This document shows, one piece after another, positions 33,750 through 46,500 of a stretch of 64,000 bases of DNA. How positions within the stretch are numbered: position 1 is the stretch's first letter; each line of letters begins with the position of its first letter. The stretch is from Gnetum montanum (lineage: Eukaryota > Streptophyta > Gnetopsida > Gnetales > Gnetaceae). The position numbers were made by a program, and so were the translations under genes. The notes beneath the pieces are model-generated. The model was not told the origin of the DNA and did not search any database. It was given only the letters and a program-made list of their open reading frames with translations. Where the stretch lies: assembly GCA_015680685.1 (NCBI GenBank), contig MNCI01002112.1, positions 62,001-126,000 on the forward strand, in the 5' to 3' direction.

Positions 33750-36080
33750 AAGTCTTGTCCACACATAAAAACCTTAATTTAAGGTTTTAATTTTATGTGT
33801 GAATTTTATGGATGATGTTAAAATGATAACTTAACACATGTCCATCTAAAGTAGCTAATTTTGAAGTATTATCTACCTTATGTTTAATTATCAATGATTT
33901 ATTCCACTTAAATGAAAATTTATTATGAACATTCTTCCTATTAATTTTCCATAATAAGACCAAGTCTCCCTCTCTAAATGGATTTCATATTTCTTAATGA
34001 TCAAATCATCTCTTCATTATTACAACATTTTTCAAGAGCTTATCCTAAGCTTCATCAACGTTTGCCTCTCTTTCTAATAGCAAAGCTATTAATCCATATT
34101 TCTTATTTGATACTGGACTATAATTCTCCATGAACTCTATTTTTGATGACACAATTTTATTCATTATTCAATAATTAAACCCATAAAATAGGCTAAATGG
34201 TGAAGTAGTTATCAATTTCTTAATCTTGATCCTATCTATCTATAAAGCTCCTTGCAGCAATTCCTACTAGTTCTGTAAACTCTTATCCATGGAGTGCTTA
34301 ATATATGAAATTCAATTTTTGTTAGTAAATTTAGCTAATCCATTTTCTTAAGGGTAATAATTTGAAGAGGAATAAAGTAAAATTTATTTTTTTAATCCTA
34401 TCTTATAAATTTAGTTGAATGAAAAGTTGTACCATTATTAGTGACTAATGATTTTGGAATTTCAAACTAATTTATAATGTAATGCTCTATAAATTTAATT
34501 ACATCATTGAATGTAATTTTTTTCAAAGATTTAGCTTCTAGCCATTTAGTAAAATAATCAGTAGTCATCAAGATGAACCTATGTCCTACTTTAGATGGAG
34601 TAATAACTCCTATAAAATCGAATCCCCATCTCCAAAAGGGATTATCTATTACTATTAGCTTTAATGGAGCACTTGTTTTCTTTATTTTTGGTCCATGAAT
34701 TTGAACTTTATAGTAAGTATTTTTTAATATAAGTCCTTATATATTGAAGGCTAGTAAAATCTATGTCCCAAGATATGTTGCGTTGTATCTCTTCAAGATT
34801 CATAATATAAGCCTTTATGGTTATGGAATTGGCTTAGAATTTCTTTAATTCTTTGATTGGATATGGATTCTAATAATATTCCTCTAAATTCATTTTAGTA
34901 TAAGATTCTTTAATTAAGAATGTATCTATTTTTCTTATGGATAAATTTTTTTTCCTTTACTTAAATTTTTTGGAATTTCTTGCTTAGTTAGAAACTTTAG
35001 TGTATCATCATACTACTTTTTTATTTTAGGAGGAGCTAATATTTCATGTTTGGATTTTTTTTTTCATAATCTTAAACAATCCAATATTTTTAACTATTTT
35101 ACAAATTTCCATTTTGAACTTAAATTACTATAGCTTAATTATCTAATTAGCTCTCTTGAGACCAATTTCATTCTGAGATAAAAATTGTCTCACAACTAGC
35201 TCTATGGTCATAATATGAATAGTCATATCTTCTAGATAATAATTGCAATGAGTTAGAGTTTTTATTATAGAAAATACTTTCTTCTCAAGTTCAAAATACC
35301 TATTCTTACCTCTTTTTAATTGATAACCAAAAATTCAATCAAGTTTTCTTCCTTTACATCTCTTTGTGTTAATATTACAACCAAATATTTTGTATATGCA
35401 AAGACAAAAAACCAAAAGTCTTATTTTAATATGGGTATCATATTTTCTAAATTAATTTTAAGGCTTCTACCAATTACTTAGTTTTTTGGACTTTAACATC
35501 CTTCTTCAACATTTGTAAGAGTGGTTTTGTTATTTTTTTGAATCCTTGAATAAATCTTTTCATGACATTCATCTTTCCAAATAATCATCTTAATGACTTA
35601 TTATTTGTAGGATGTTCCATTCTTTAAATAGCTTGTATTCTTGATTGATCTATGGATATTCCTTTTTGAAAAATTATGTGTCGAAGTAATTTTCTGATTT
35701 TCCTTCAAAAATACATTTATGAGGATTTAAAGAAATGTTAAAATCCTTACATCTATTAATATTTGTGGTAAGTGAATAATATGATTTTGTGCATGCTTTC
35801 AATAAATTGTAATATCATCCAAATATATAGCTATTGATTTTCCAATAAGCCTTGTGAATGCACTATCCATGGCTCATCAAAATGTACCTCTTATATTTGA
35901 TAGGTTAAAAGGCATTCTATTTTATGCAAAGGTTCCCCATTTTGTGATAAATGATGGCTTATATCTATCATTCTTATCTACTATTATCTAATTATAGCTT
36001 GAGAAACCATCTAAAAATGAGTACAATTGACAACTTGAGACTTTTATAAGGATCTCATTGATCTTTAGGAGTGAGTATCT
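33750..36080 (-). pseudogene. Minus-strand Ty3/gypsy pol fragment (RT, RNase H, integrase)
   Basis: Read from 36080 downward: RT with SFLDGFSSYN, MPFNLSN and YLDDITIY (about 35840), INVFLKENQKIT, then an RNase H trace (FWFFVFAYTKYLVVILTQRD, about 35400), integrase core with WGFDFIGVITPSKVGH and DYFTKWLEAKSLKKIT (about 34640-34500), VTNNGTTFHS, and the C-terminal GDLVLLW (about 33960). Stops and frame changes are very frequent, so this is an old copy. The family differs from elements A-E: it has no second RNase H that I can see. It is cut at 36081 by a copia LTR. Confidence 0.75.
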
Positions 36081-37275
36081 TGTGGATCAGAAACTTAGAA
36101 GGGGGGTTGAATAAGTTCCCAAATTAGAATTACTACAATCATCAAAATTGGACATAATTTTTATGTGGTTCCCCAACTTGGATATGTTCATACTTGAAGG
36201 GTATAATCCATGCATTCCTCCAAACTTTATTGCTCTAAAATGTGGTTTGAAAGACATCATACCCTTTACAATATTTAAGCTCTACTCTAGAGTGTTTCAT
36301 CACTACAAAAACACTCAACCCTGAAAGCTCTCAATAATCTCAAAATGTGGTTTAAAGGATCCCACAACCTTTAGAGACATGAACTTTACTTTGGAGTGTT
36401 TTTCCACTGCAAAAGCACTTAATCCTACAATGTCCTAACAACTTCAATGAAGATGCCTTCCCACAAGAAGAACATCAACCCTAGAGGGCTACAAGAAAGA
36501 AGGAAAGAAAAAGATCAAGGAGAAAGTGTAACTAAATTTACAGAGTTCTTGTAATCAAGCTCATAATGAATAAAATATACAAATGATAATACAATTAAGG
36601 ACATTCATAATATTTCTTCTAGTAGTGTTGAATTTGATTTCACAATGACAATTGAATGCACTATTCCCAAGAAATCCACTTAGTCTTATAGCCTTGGAGT
36701 TTTCAAAAACTCCTTGGAATTCATGCAATGACTATCAAATAGTTAGTATAGATCTCTACTTTGAAGATGAGACATCTATCTATGAATAGCCCCATCGCAG
36801 TGATCTTTATTAAAAAATTAAGACATTTACCTATATATGTCTACTCTACTAGATAGATGTTTACTTTTATGGTAATATGTTTACCCTCTATATACACTTT
36901 GAGACCTAGAGCATTTATGTGGCCTTCTAGCTTTTTGATAGTCCTTGGAACATCTTTGTTTGGATTGTAGATTTCCTTAACATCCATGCTCTTATTTTAT
37001 CTACTTAGTATTCATTTCAACATTTCATCGTGGATCTTGTTCTAATTTAAATCTTGTTTTGAAGTCTTATATCTCCATTTGAAGTTCTTGGATTACTCTT
37101 TCATGGTCCTACAAAGTCACAACTACACACACATTATACATTCTCTATTTTCTCTAAGGTTTTCATATAATAGAAGGTTAAAAATATTCATCTTTTAGGT
37201 GATGTCAAAAACGTAAGAAAATGTGTCAGTATATTCCATGAAAACTATAGGAAAATCAATTATTTCAATTAAACA
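36081..37275 (-). mobile_element. 3' LTR of a Ty1/copia element
   Basis: The plus strand starts TGTGGATCAG and ends TTAAACA, so TG...CA ends are present. The minus strand near its 3' end reads TCAACCCCCCTTCTAAG, common in plant copia LTRs. A polypurine tract (AAAAAGGAGGAGAGA on the minus strand) lies at about 37281-37300, directly upstream. Left flank TATCT. The LTR sits inside the RT of the gypsy fragment at 33750-36080. Confidence 0.6.
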
Positions 37276-37384
37276 TTTTAATCTCTCCTCCTTTTTGAAC
37301 ATTAACAAAAAGTACAAGAAAAATCTCCCAAAATATATGCAAGAAAGTTTATGTGTTTTTAATTTTTAATTTTTATATTTATGA

Positions 37385-38970
37385 GTGTCTTTGTTTTATT
37401 GGGAAATAAGGAAAAATACTTACATGATAGGACAAGGTCCTATCCCCATGTCTTTAGAGACAGTAGTAAATCATTGTTCATCAAGAGGCTTAGTGAAAGC
37501 ATCTTCAAGTTTATTTTCTTTCCCAATGAATTCTAGCTTTACATGTCTAAGTTGGATGTGTTCTCATATAAAATGATGAAAAATTTCAATATGTTTAGCA
37601 CAAGAATGTTGAATAGGATTATTTCTCATGTTGATCACATTGCTATTGACACAAAAAATTAGAGTATATTAGAATTTAATTCTTAAATCCTTAAAATTTT
37701 CTTTCATTCATAAAATTTGAGCACAACAACTTCCAAATGAAATGTACTCTACTTCTACTATAGAGAGTGCTATGGATGTTTTTTTTTGTTACCCAAGAGA
37801 CAAGACTTTTTCCTAGAAAAGTAATTTCCATATGTGCTTCTATGATCATCTATACAACTTGCCCAATTTGCATCAAAATACCTAGTAAGATCAAGTGGGG
37901 AGTCCTTTGGATACCAAAGTCTATAGTTAGTAGTACTTTTTAGATAATGAAAAATATGTTTAACAAAATTTGGATGAGAATCTTTGGGATTTTCCTAATA
38001 TCTTTAAAACATTAATACACTTAACGATATATCTAGCCTACTAGCAATTAAATAGAGTAGTCTACTTATCATACCTATATAGAGCTTAAAATCGGTAGGC
38101 TTTTCTTGATCATCTTTGGTGAGCTTAAAATTTGCTACCATAGGATTAGTTTTTGTCTTCACATTTGCCAAGTTGAATTTGAGTAGAATATCTTTGATGT
38201 AATCAATTTGAAAAATGAAGGTTCCATCTTTTCTTTGATTGATTTGAAATCCAAGAAAATTATTGAGCTCTCCCATCATGCTCATTTCAAATTCTAATTA
38301 CATAATATCTAATAATTTCTTCCATAAAACATCATTAGTAGCTTTGAAAATAATATCATTGACATAAATTTATGCCATAAATAAATCATTACCTTCATTC
38401 TTGAGACATAAAGTAACATCAACTAGACCTCTTTCAAAGCCATTGGATATAAGGTGTAACGGAAGTCTTTCATACCAAGCTCTAGGGACTTTTTGAGCTC
38501 ATAGAGATCCTTCTTGAGTCTGAAAACATGATCAGGATAAATGGGCTCTATAAATCATTTAGGTTGTTTAACATATACCTCTTCTTTAATTTTTCCATTT
38601 AGAAAGGAACTCTTCACATCCATTTGATATAGCTTGATGTTCTCATTGCTTGCATAGGCTAGAACAAGTCTGATAGATTCATGTCTTGTAATGGAAGTAA
38701 AGGTCTTATCAAAATTAATTCCTACTTGTTGATTATAGCCTCTGGTGACCAGTCTTACTTTGTTCTTAATGATGTTACCATTTTCATTTTTTTTCTTTTT
38801 CTAAAAACCCATTTTATGCCAATGATCGATTTATGGTTGGGTTTAGGTGTCAATTCCCATACATCATTCCTAGTGCATTGATTTAGTTCATCTTTCATAG
38901 ATAAAATACATCCTTCTTCTCCTTCTACCTCTTTGAAATATTTTCCCTACCATATCTAGCATAGAGGAAA
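37385..38970 (-). pseudogene. Ty1/copia pol fragment (RT and RNase H)
   Basis: Read on the minus strand: KDELNQCTRNDVWELTP and IIGIKWVF (RT start, about 38900-38800), the active site YVNDIIF with Asn for Asp (about 38370), SMMGELNNFLGFQI and LLYLIASRLDIS (38285-38004), and AFTKPLDEQ near the RNase H end (about 37495). Gag, protease and integrase are absent; the 5' end is lost near 38970. The LTR at 36081-37275 follows in the right place. YVND and the stops make it inactive. Confidence 0.85.
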
Positions 38971-39165
38971 TTAAGGGGCTAGTGTGGGTAAGGCTTGTTA
39001 CTAACTTTTCTAGCTTTCTAATTTTGGTAAAGGGGTAAACCCCCCTTGCCACTCAACACCCACCGCCCCCCTCCCCTTTGGCTGCCACTTACTAATTATA
39101 GAAAGTGCTCTATTTTTATCTATTTTTAAATTTCACTTATTAAGATTTACTTCTATTTTTTTTTA
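38971..39165. other. Junction between copia fragment and element D
   Basis: C-rich and T-rich stretches; no LTR end, primer site or gene. The 5' LTR and leader of element D are therefore missing. Confidence 0.4.
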
Positions 39166-42000
39166 TTTTATAGCCTATTTTAAGCCATTTTTAATGAAGT
39201 AGCCAAGTCTTTCTCATAGTCAACCCAGTTGCCTTTCACCCTCATTCGTGAAGGTCCTAGCCAATAAGCCATGAGGGTCTATGACCCCAAAGACCATGCT
39301 ATCATTGAATGTAGGTAGTATTTTGGGATTAGGAGGAAACCCCTTGACTTTGTGATCATAAATGAAGATTTCTATAACTACATTTGTAACAAAATGTAGG
39401 TTGCTATGCAAATTCCATGTTTGGAAGTAGAAGCCAAAAGGGAGTTCAAACTCATCCATTGCAATGACAAAGAGTACATCCCTTCCCCCTATGACCAAAT
39501 ACCTCTAAATTAAATCTATGTAGGTATCCTAGTCCAATTGATTGAGATGGAGAAAGAGGATGACAAGAATAGCTTAGAGGAATAATAGGAAGAGGAGGAT
39601 GAGTTTAGGAAAACATTTGAGCCCAAAAACATCTTGGAAGGATTGTTCCAAAAAACATCTCCCAAGGTCATAGTGCCTTCTCCCAATTCCTATGTTTTCT
39701 CCATGGTTATGATGCCACCATCTTCCACTCCCTCCTACCCTACTATGACTGATCCCATGTCAATCATAGCCATGCATCAAACTCAATCAATGCCACAACC
39801 AACAAACTATAACCCATTGATGCCATTTGTCATTCAACATCAATTTTTGTTATTATCAACAATGATTTTTACCATCATAAATCCACTAACTACCCATGTG
39901 GCATTCACCATTGGATTCCAAGCAACTCAAGGGTTACACACCGCCTTTATCTCATTTGTGCCTTAGGTATTGACACAAAAATCCTTTTCCTTATTTAACC
40001 CACAAAACATGACCATAATGCAATTACTTCCTTCAATCTTGCAAGAAATAGTAAGGCGAAAAGCCTCACAATAGATTCCACAACCATATGTACAAGCCCT
40101 ATAGCCAACAAGGTTATCACAGTGCTTGGATTAGGCCTTTTAAATGATCTAATACCTAACAGAGGAGTTAATGAGGCTCAAAGCCTCTACTTTCCAAGGT
40201 TTCAAGATTATGAACTTCTATAAGGATGATCCCATCAGTCCTGTGGTTCTACTTGACACTTCCTCTTGGTATCCCTATTCCCTAGTTCAATATATACAAT
40301 GGAGGAGGTAACCCCAATGCTTCCCTTATAACCTTCAAATCCATGTGCTTGCTATTATAGCCATGGACTAATACTATCATGAGGATTTTCCCTATGTCCT
40401 TGACTAGGAAAGCACTTGATTGGTACTACGCACTACCTAGAGGATCCATATCCTCTCTTGAGGAATTGATAGCCCAATTCATTAACCACTTCAAGTATAA
40501 TTTGATGTCCAATACCACACTTGACCATCTCATGAAGGTCAAGTAGAAATCCCTAGAACCCATATAGAAGTTCATCCAATGGTGGAATGGACAACTAAAT
40601 GAAATACCAAATCCTATAGCTAAAACACAAATTTTATTTGTATTTAAGGGGGTGGTTAATGACTTCATCAAGTCCAAACTTTACTACCTTGACCCATGGT
40701 CCCTTAGCCAAGAATTGTCTTAGACCAATAACATAGAGGACACTGTAGAGGCCAATCATGGACAAACCTACATAGCATACAAAAACAAACACACTTGAAA
40801 GGACAAAGAGAAGATAAAACATAACAATATAGTTGTAGAAACTATAGCCAAAGAAAAAAAACCACTAATCATGGGCCAACGAACAACCCACTCAAGATCC
40901 CCACTAATAGCCACAATAACCAATCATCAACCTCTAGTGCCACTGCATCAATTACAACTAGGCCAAATTTTAAGTGAAATGACCAAAGAAAATACACTAC
41001 ATTGCCTTTGAAACCATCCGAGTTGCTAGATCAACTATTGAAGAGTAGGTGCATGCAATACAAATAGATGACCAAAGCTGCTCAAAAGAAGCATGAGCAT
41101 CTAAGTGAAATATCCAAGTATCTCACTCAAGCAATGAAGGATGATCCACTTTTGCTACTATCACCAACTACTTGGTCATCACACAGACTTCTACCTTACA
41201 TTGGAGGATGACTTGTAGAAGATGATAGATAGGGGAGAGCTACCCTTACATGCTTCCAACCTAGTCTGATCATAAAACTAGTCAATGCAATTAAACAAGA
41301 AACCATTGAATGCTTATAACAATCCTTATGATATTTTAGCATTCAACATCAATGACTATCGAAGACTAGCTTAGGAACCATTTGTGATTTGGGTACCCCT
41401 TCATGATAAAAGAGCCTATTCAGTTTTTACTAGCCTAAGATCCTCTTTTGTTGTAAGAGTATCATCATGGGTGCCTCCAAGGGAACCTTTTATCATTAAG
41501 GTGGCCTAGCCTAACACAACCCCACCAACCTTAGCCAAACCAACTAATATGATCATACAACAAGCTTCTATGGTGGCCAATCCCAATCCCTCTTCCTCAC
41601 AACAAGTAATTAAAAACCAAAAGACTTTAACCAACCAAGGGAAGAAGCAGAAGAGAAAGTCTAGCAACAAGGGTGACAAGCAGATAGAGGCATGGAAGGA
41701 ATTGGGTCCATCTAAGCCCACTTCCATCTCATTAATACTCATGACCTCCCCTACCCAACCCACTTCAACTAACAAGCCATAAGAGGATCCTAAAGCCCAT
41801 AATCAAAACAAAGAGGAGAAGCCCATAATCTAAGGTTGAAGTTCACATGTTGGGGCACATGGAGGAAGTAAAGCACAACTAGGATGATAAACCCATGACC
41901 AATGATAAAAACGTCCTCAATGCGATGGATCATGTTTGACAATCTATTAAGTAAAAGAATATAACTTTGAGCTTGTATGACCTAATTATGACTTCTACCA
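39166..42000 (+). pseudogene. gag of element D (diverged Tat-like)
   Basis: The N-terminal part gives EAKREFKLIHCNDKEYIPSP (about 39420-39500), matching the HELEEERSFEFAYCN block of C. A Pro/Thr/Ser-rich spacer with ILEGLFQ follows (about 39620-39970), then the capsid (TRKALDWYYALPRGSISSL, NDFIKSKLYYLDP, 40390-40700). Another TAG stands in place of the Gln before TNNIED (about 40724), where A, B and E also have TAG. The zinc-knuckle region reads CYYHQLLGHHTDFY. An Asn/Pro/Lys-rich tail runs to about 41780. Codons are A/T-richer and the sequence more diverged than in B, C or E. Confidence 0.75.
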
Positions 42001-42209
42001 CACATCGTGTGATGCTATTCAAAATTCTGGCTTCCATCCTCATTAGTGAGGATATCCCCACTAATGAGAAATCCATGCATGCAGTGATGGTTCCATCCTC
42101 ACCAAGGGAGGGAAAGTCAACACTCCTAGTATATCACAATAACAAAGTTAAGGCCAATCCATAAAATGAAAAAGTAACTAGGATTTCTCTGTGCATAACC
42201 ATATGTGTA

Positions 42210-42800
42210 GGATAGTTTAAAGTGCATCAAGTGCATGTTGATGATGGAGTTGCAACAAATGTCATCTCAGTCACCATCATTGAATGTCTAGGCTTAACAA
42301 AGCAAATACAACCTATAATAACTACAACTCTCAAATCCTTCAATGGATCAAGGATTACTATCAAGGGGTCTATCTCCTTGGACTTTGTTGTAAGAAAAAA
42401 ATTCCCCACAACCACCAATTTGTTGGTAGTGAAGGAGACACCAAGGTTAACCCTTATCCTAGGATTCATAAGCTACAAGCCATATCCTCACCCATCCATC
42501 AAGAGATTCATCTTCCTTATGAGGGAGGTGAAATCATCATCCATGGTGATAGTGCAGTTCCCTTAACTATCAGGAATGTAAAAATAGAGAGGGAGTTTGA
42601 ATTGGAGCTTCAAGAGAAAAACTTCCAATTATAAAATCCACCAACCCAAGAGAGAGGAGTGGCCCAAGATCAATGAAAATGGGCAATGAGATGTTTCATG
42701 GGATGAACTCCCCTTCAACATCATCAGTGTAGGGGATGGTAACTACAAATTTATGCAAAAAAGGCCTTATATGTTTGCTAACCTTTCAAAGCTTATGAAA
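42210..42800 (+). pseudogene. Aspartic protease of element D
   Basis: HVDDGVATNVISVTIIE (about 42235-42285), then LGLTKQIQP, VKETPRLTLILG and QEIHLPYEGGEIIIHGD (frameshift near 42480). The frame continues to RPYMFANLSKLMK, directly before GTATGC at 42801, the position aligned with the possible donor in element B. Confidence 0.75.
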
Positions 42801-43099
42801 GTATGCATAAGTAACATGCACTCCTACTCCTTCTATGTTGTGCCATTATAACATTTATAGACATTTGTACCATAATAATTTATCCTAATTTTTCTCTTTG
42901 TTGACGAGTTATTTCCTTTTTTTCCCTATGTTTTATTCTACTTTTTATGCATATAGCCTAGAAGTTTATTTTATTTACATTTTCATTTATGATAGCCTTA
43001 TTTCCTTCTTTAATTTCCTTTTTTAGCATGATAAAAAGTAAAAATCCATAAAAACTTTAAAATATTGAAAAATATAAGTTTTTCTTCAACCACAATCCA

Positions 43100-43195
43100 C
43101 TAAGACTTTAAACTAGCAACACAACCTACCATGGCCTTAAACTAGCAATGTCTACCAAAAAAAAAAATATCTTGCACCTACCATTACCTAAAACT
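43100..43195. repeat. Tract 1 of element D
   Basis: Three copies of CACTAAGACTTTAAACTAGCA, CCATGGCCTTAAACTAGCA and TTACCTAAAACTAACA. They are not in a 27-bp register but share the TAAACTAGC core and the place between protease and antisense gene. Confidence 0.7.
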
Positions 43196-43511
43196 AACAA
43201 ATGTATCTTATATTATGTTTTTTTCTATCCTATTATCGCTTCTTTTGGAAATTTATTTTTACAACCAAAATTGTCAGCATAGGCATTCACAATACTTGTA
43301 ACATTTATAATGTTTACTAGAACAATACCTATAGCCAAAAGTGAAACCAAAAATTTAAATTTAAAATGTTTATAATGTACATAACCATGGCCACATTGTG
43401 CGGAAAAAATGTCAAAAAATAATAAAGGTCATCTATAACATAGTCTTGGCTAACCATAGGCATCAACATAAAAATAAAAAGAAATAGCCAACAAGAGGAA
43501 AATGGATGATG

Positions 43512-46500
43512 CTAAGGGGCATCTAGAGGAGAAAGTGGTGGGTCATTCCCATCCTCACCACTAGGACTACCAATGCCTCGTAATGCTTAAAATATCACAA
43601 ACATAGCTAATCAGTAACCAACAACCAAAAAATCATAAACTAAAACAAAATTAAACCTAAAATGCATCAAACCTATGGGGACTTTAGCTCCATGACTTCC
43701 AAAGGTAGATGTGGAAGGTCATCCTCTAAAAGATGGAGGATTTGGTCCTCCATCATATTGACCTAGTTAATATCCCTAAGATAAACATCAGTGAGGATGC
43801 CAATCCTCTCTACTATGGTCAAAGTAGGTGGCTCCAAGGTAATAGTAGCTATAAAGGTCTTACTAGCAATAATGGTAATTTGAGAAGAAGGAGATTTCTC
43901 CACCATGCAAGTACTCTCAAAAAGATAATAGGCACTCTTTGCCTAGATCCCTTGAATGAACAACTCTCTCTTACATTGTTCAATTGACTTCTCTTTGAGC
44001 CACTTGAGGTAGGCCTCATGATCAACCATATACTATCACTTATGATCCTTTTGTTTTGTACCCCACTCTAGGACCCAAGTTTAGTGATCTTTCCAATCAT
44101 CAATATTTTGAGAGATGAGGTCCATCTGCATCTACTTTTTAGCCATCTCACATGAGAGTGCTACCTTGTCTTGGATGGAATGCTAGTAGCAAGCCCATGT
44201 GATCTCTTTGGTCTAGAATTTCCTTGAGTTAGCCACTTAGGCCTCCACAAAGGCCTTGTGGTCGTAGAGCTCTCTAATAATCTCCTCATGCAATTGATTT
44301 TTCTTCCTCAAGGACACAACTTGCTCCCATAGGAATTCATTGGACCTATTTAGCTCCCATGAAGTTTTTGCACTTGACATTCCTAGATCAACAGTGGTCT
44401 CATACAACTTCAAGGGTACACTAGAGACATAAAAGGGAAGCTTTAGCAAGGAGTCAATCTCCATGTCTTAGCTAGGGTCCCACTCCATAGAAGCCACTAC
44501 AAAATCATAAATTACAATCATAAACATAGTATTAAATCTAAGATAGCCATAACATAAAAATTTTCACATAGAAAAATAACTAAGGCATAGAAAACAAAGT
44601 TCTTACTTATCTTGAGTGCAACTGGTCAATGATGTCCTTGCCATCCTGTGCATGAATTCCACCTCATCTAGGACCTCTACACATGATTTTACATAAAACT
44701 TAGGAACAATTTCTTGCATTGGTGGCTCGAGAACTTCTATAAGCATAATAATCATTGAATGGTTATGAAAAACACCAAACATAAAATAATAAGATATAAC
44801 AAGAAGCATAAAGATATTTGTATACTAGGCTCCTCCTTCTCTTCCTCTAGGATGATGATGGAGGATATGCCTAGTACTACCTCACTGAATGAGGCATCTT
44901 GATTAATGTTGGAAAACCCTTTAGCCTCATGCTATTGTAAGAATACCTTCTCTACATGCCTTTGTTCCTCCTCTACTATGGAAACTACATGTCTCTATCT
45001 TGGCCTTCGTTGCAGCTTGGGCTACTATGACCTAATGCTTTCCTATAGCCATAGAACATAGAAAATTTATTATTATTGTAAACTATAAGATAGCCATAAA
45101 AATGTTAAACATAGGTTAACCAAAACATAAATAAATCTTACTTGTGATCACCTACTATGATGACTTATGCTTAAACTTAAGCTTCTTTGGGATAGGCTAG
45201 TTTGATGCTAATGGTGTTTCCTCTATGGACCTCTTAAGCTTGGCCCTAGCCTCTCCCTTGGCTTATCTACATCATTGTTTGGCCTTTAGGAACTAGCTGG
45301 GATCATAAGATGCTCCTTCTCTAGGCTATCAGGGGATTTGCAACATATGGAATTAAAATTCTTGGTGGTAATGGATAGCAAATCATTCATCCCCTCTAGT
45401 GGGTTTTGGGCCTATACCATTGTATAAATGTGCTTTATCCAAGGCTTAGAAATTTGGTCTATGTCTTGGGCAACCCATTGTCCATTCCTCCACACCAGTA
45501 GAAACTCTATGGACCTCTTTAAGGAACCTACAAAACATGCATGTGGATTATGGTAGATGTGTCCTTGTGAAGTTTTTGAATCTCATCCTAGAACCCAATA
45601 GGCAAATTAAACGTCCATTTGAACCTAATTTCACCTATCAAGACCTTATTAATAGTTCATCCTTGTGCAATGCTGCTTATCTTCTTTTACGATAATATGG
45701 GAATTGAACAAAGGATATGAAGCCTTTGCATCAAGGTTCGTGAAGCTATCCATGGAAATTATAGAGTGGCCCATGCTAGCACCAAGCCACTTCAAAACTT
45801 CCTTACGATGGCATTATTCCTTCACTATTTTAGAGGAAATCTTTGCCCCATCAGTATGGATACCAAACAAGTTATAAAATGTGCCTCATTGATGGCTATG
45901 GTAATCAACGTCTCAAATGGTGGTGAAAAAGCAATCAACTTCTTCATTGAAGGAGTTGATGTTGTGTAGCATCTTAATGGTTGGAATAGAAGGGATAACT
46001 ATCATAAAAAAATCAAGCAAACATGCACACTCAATGTTTTCTTGAATGTACTTAGGTACCTATCTCTTTTTCCACTCCTGTGATGGTATCACCTCACCAA
46101 ACTTTAGGATGAGGGTATCCTCATGATGTCTTAGAAGTGGTAAGGTGACATCAATAGAGGTGGAGGGTCTTGAAAGACAACAACCAAACATTTATCATTA
46201 GCATAAGAAAATTTAATAATTGGTTAAAGTAATAGAACACATAGAATTTTGATAACCATAAAACTTTAGAAGCTATAGCCTTTATGTTTACCTTTCTTCT
46301 TTTTCTTTAGTTTAGTTTGAGCAAAGGTACCACCTACTAGAGTTTGATCCAAGGAGCTCTTAGAGCCCACCCACCAGTTGTGTATCATCCTCATCCACAC
46401 ACTTCTTGTAGATAAGGTTGAATCTACTGGTGTATTCATCAAAGTCCCTCCTTAACTAGTCATACACAATAGTTTTTATTTGGGAGCCCTTGGTAAATTC

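Noticed and set aside
38971-39165. A 5' LTR for element D
   Set aside because: No TGAAACACC start, TATAAATA, GACCAGACC block or primer site is present.
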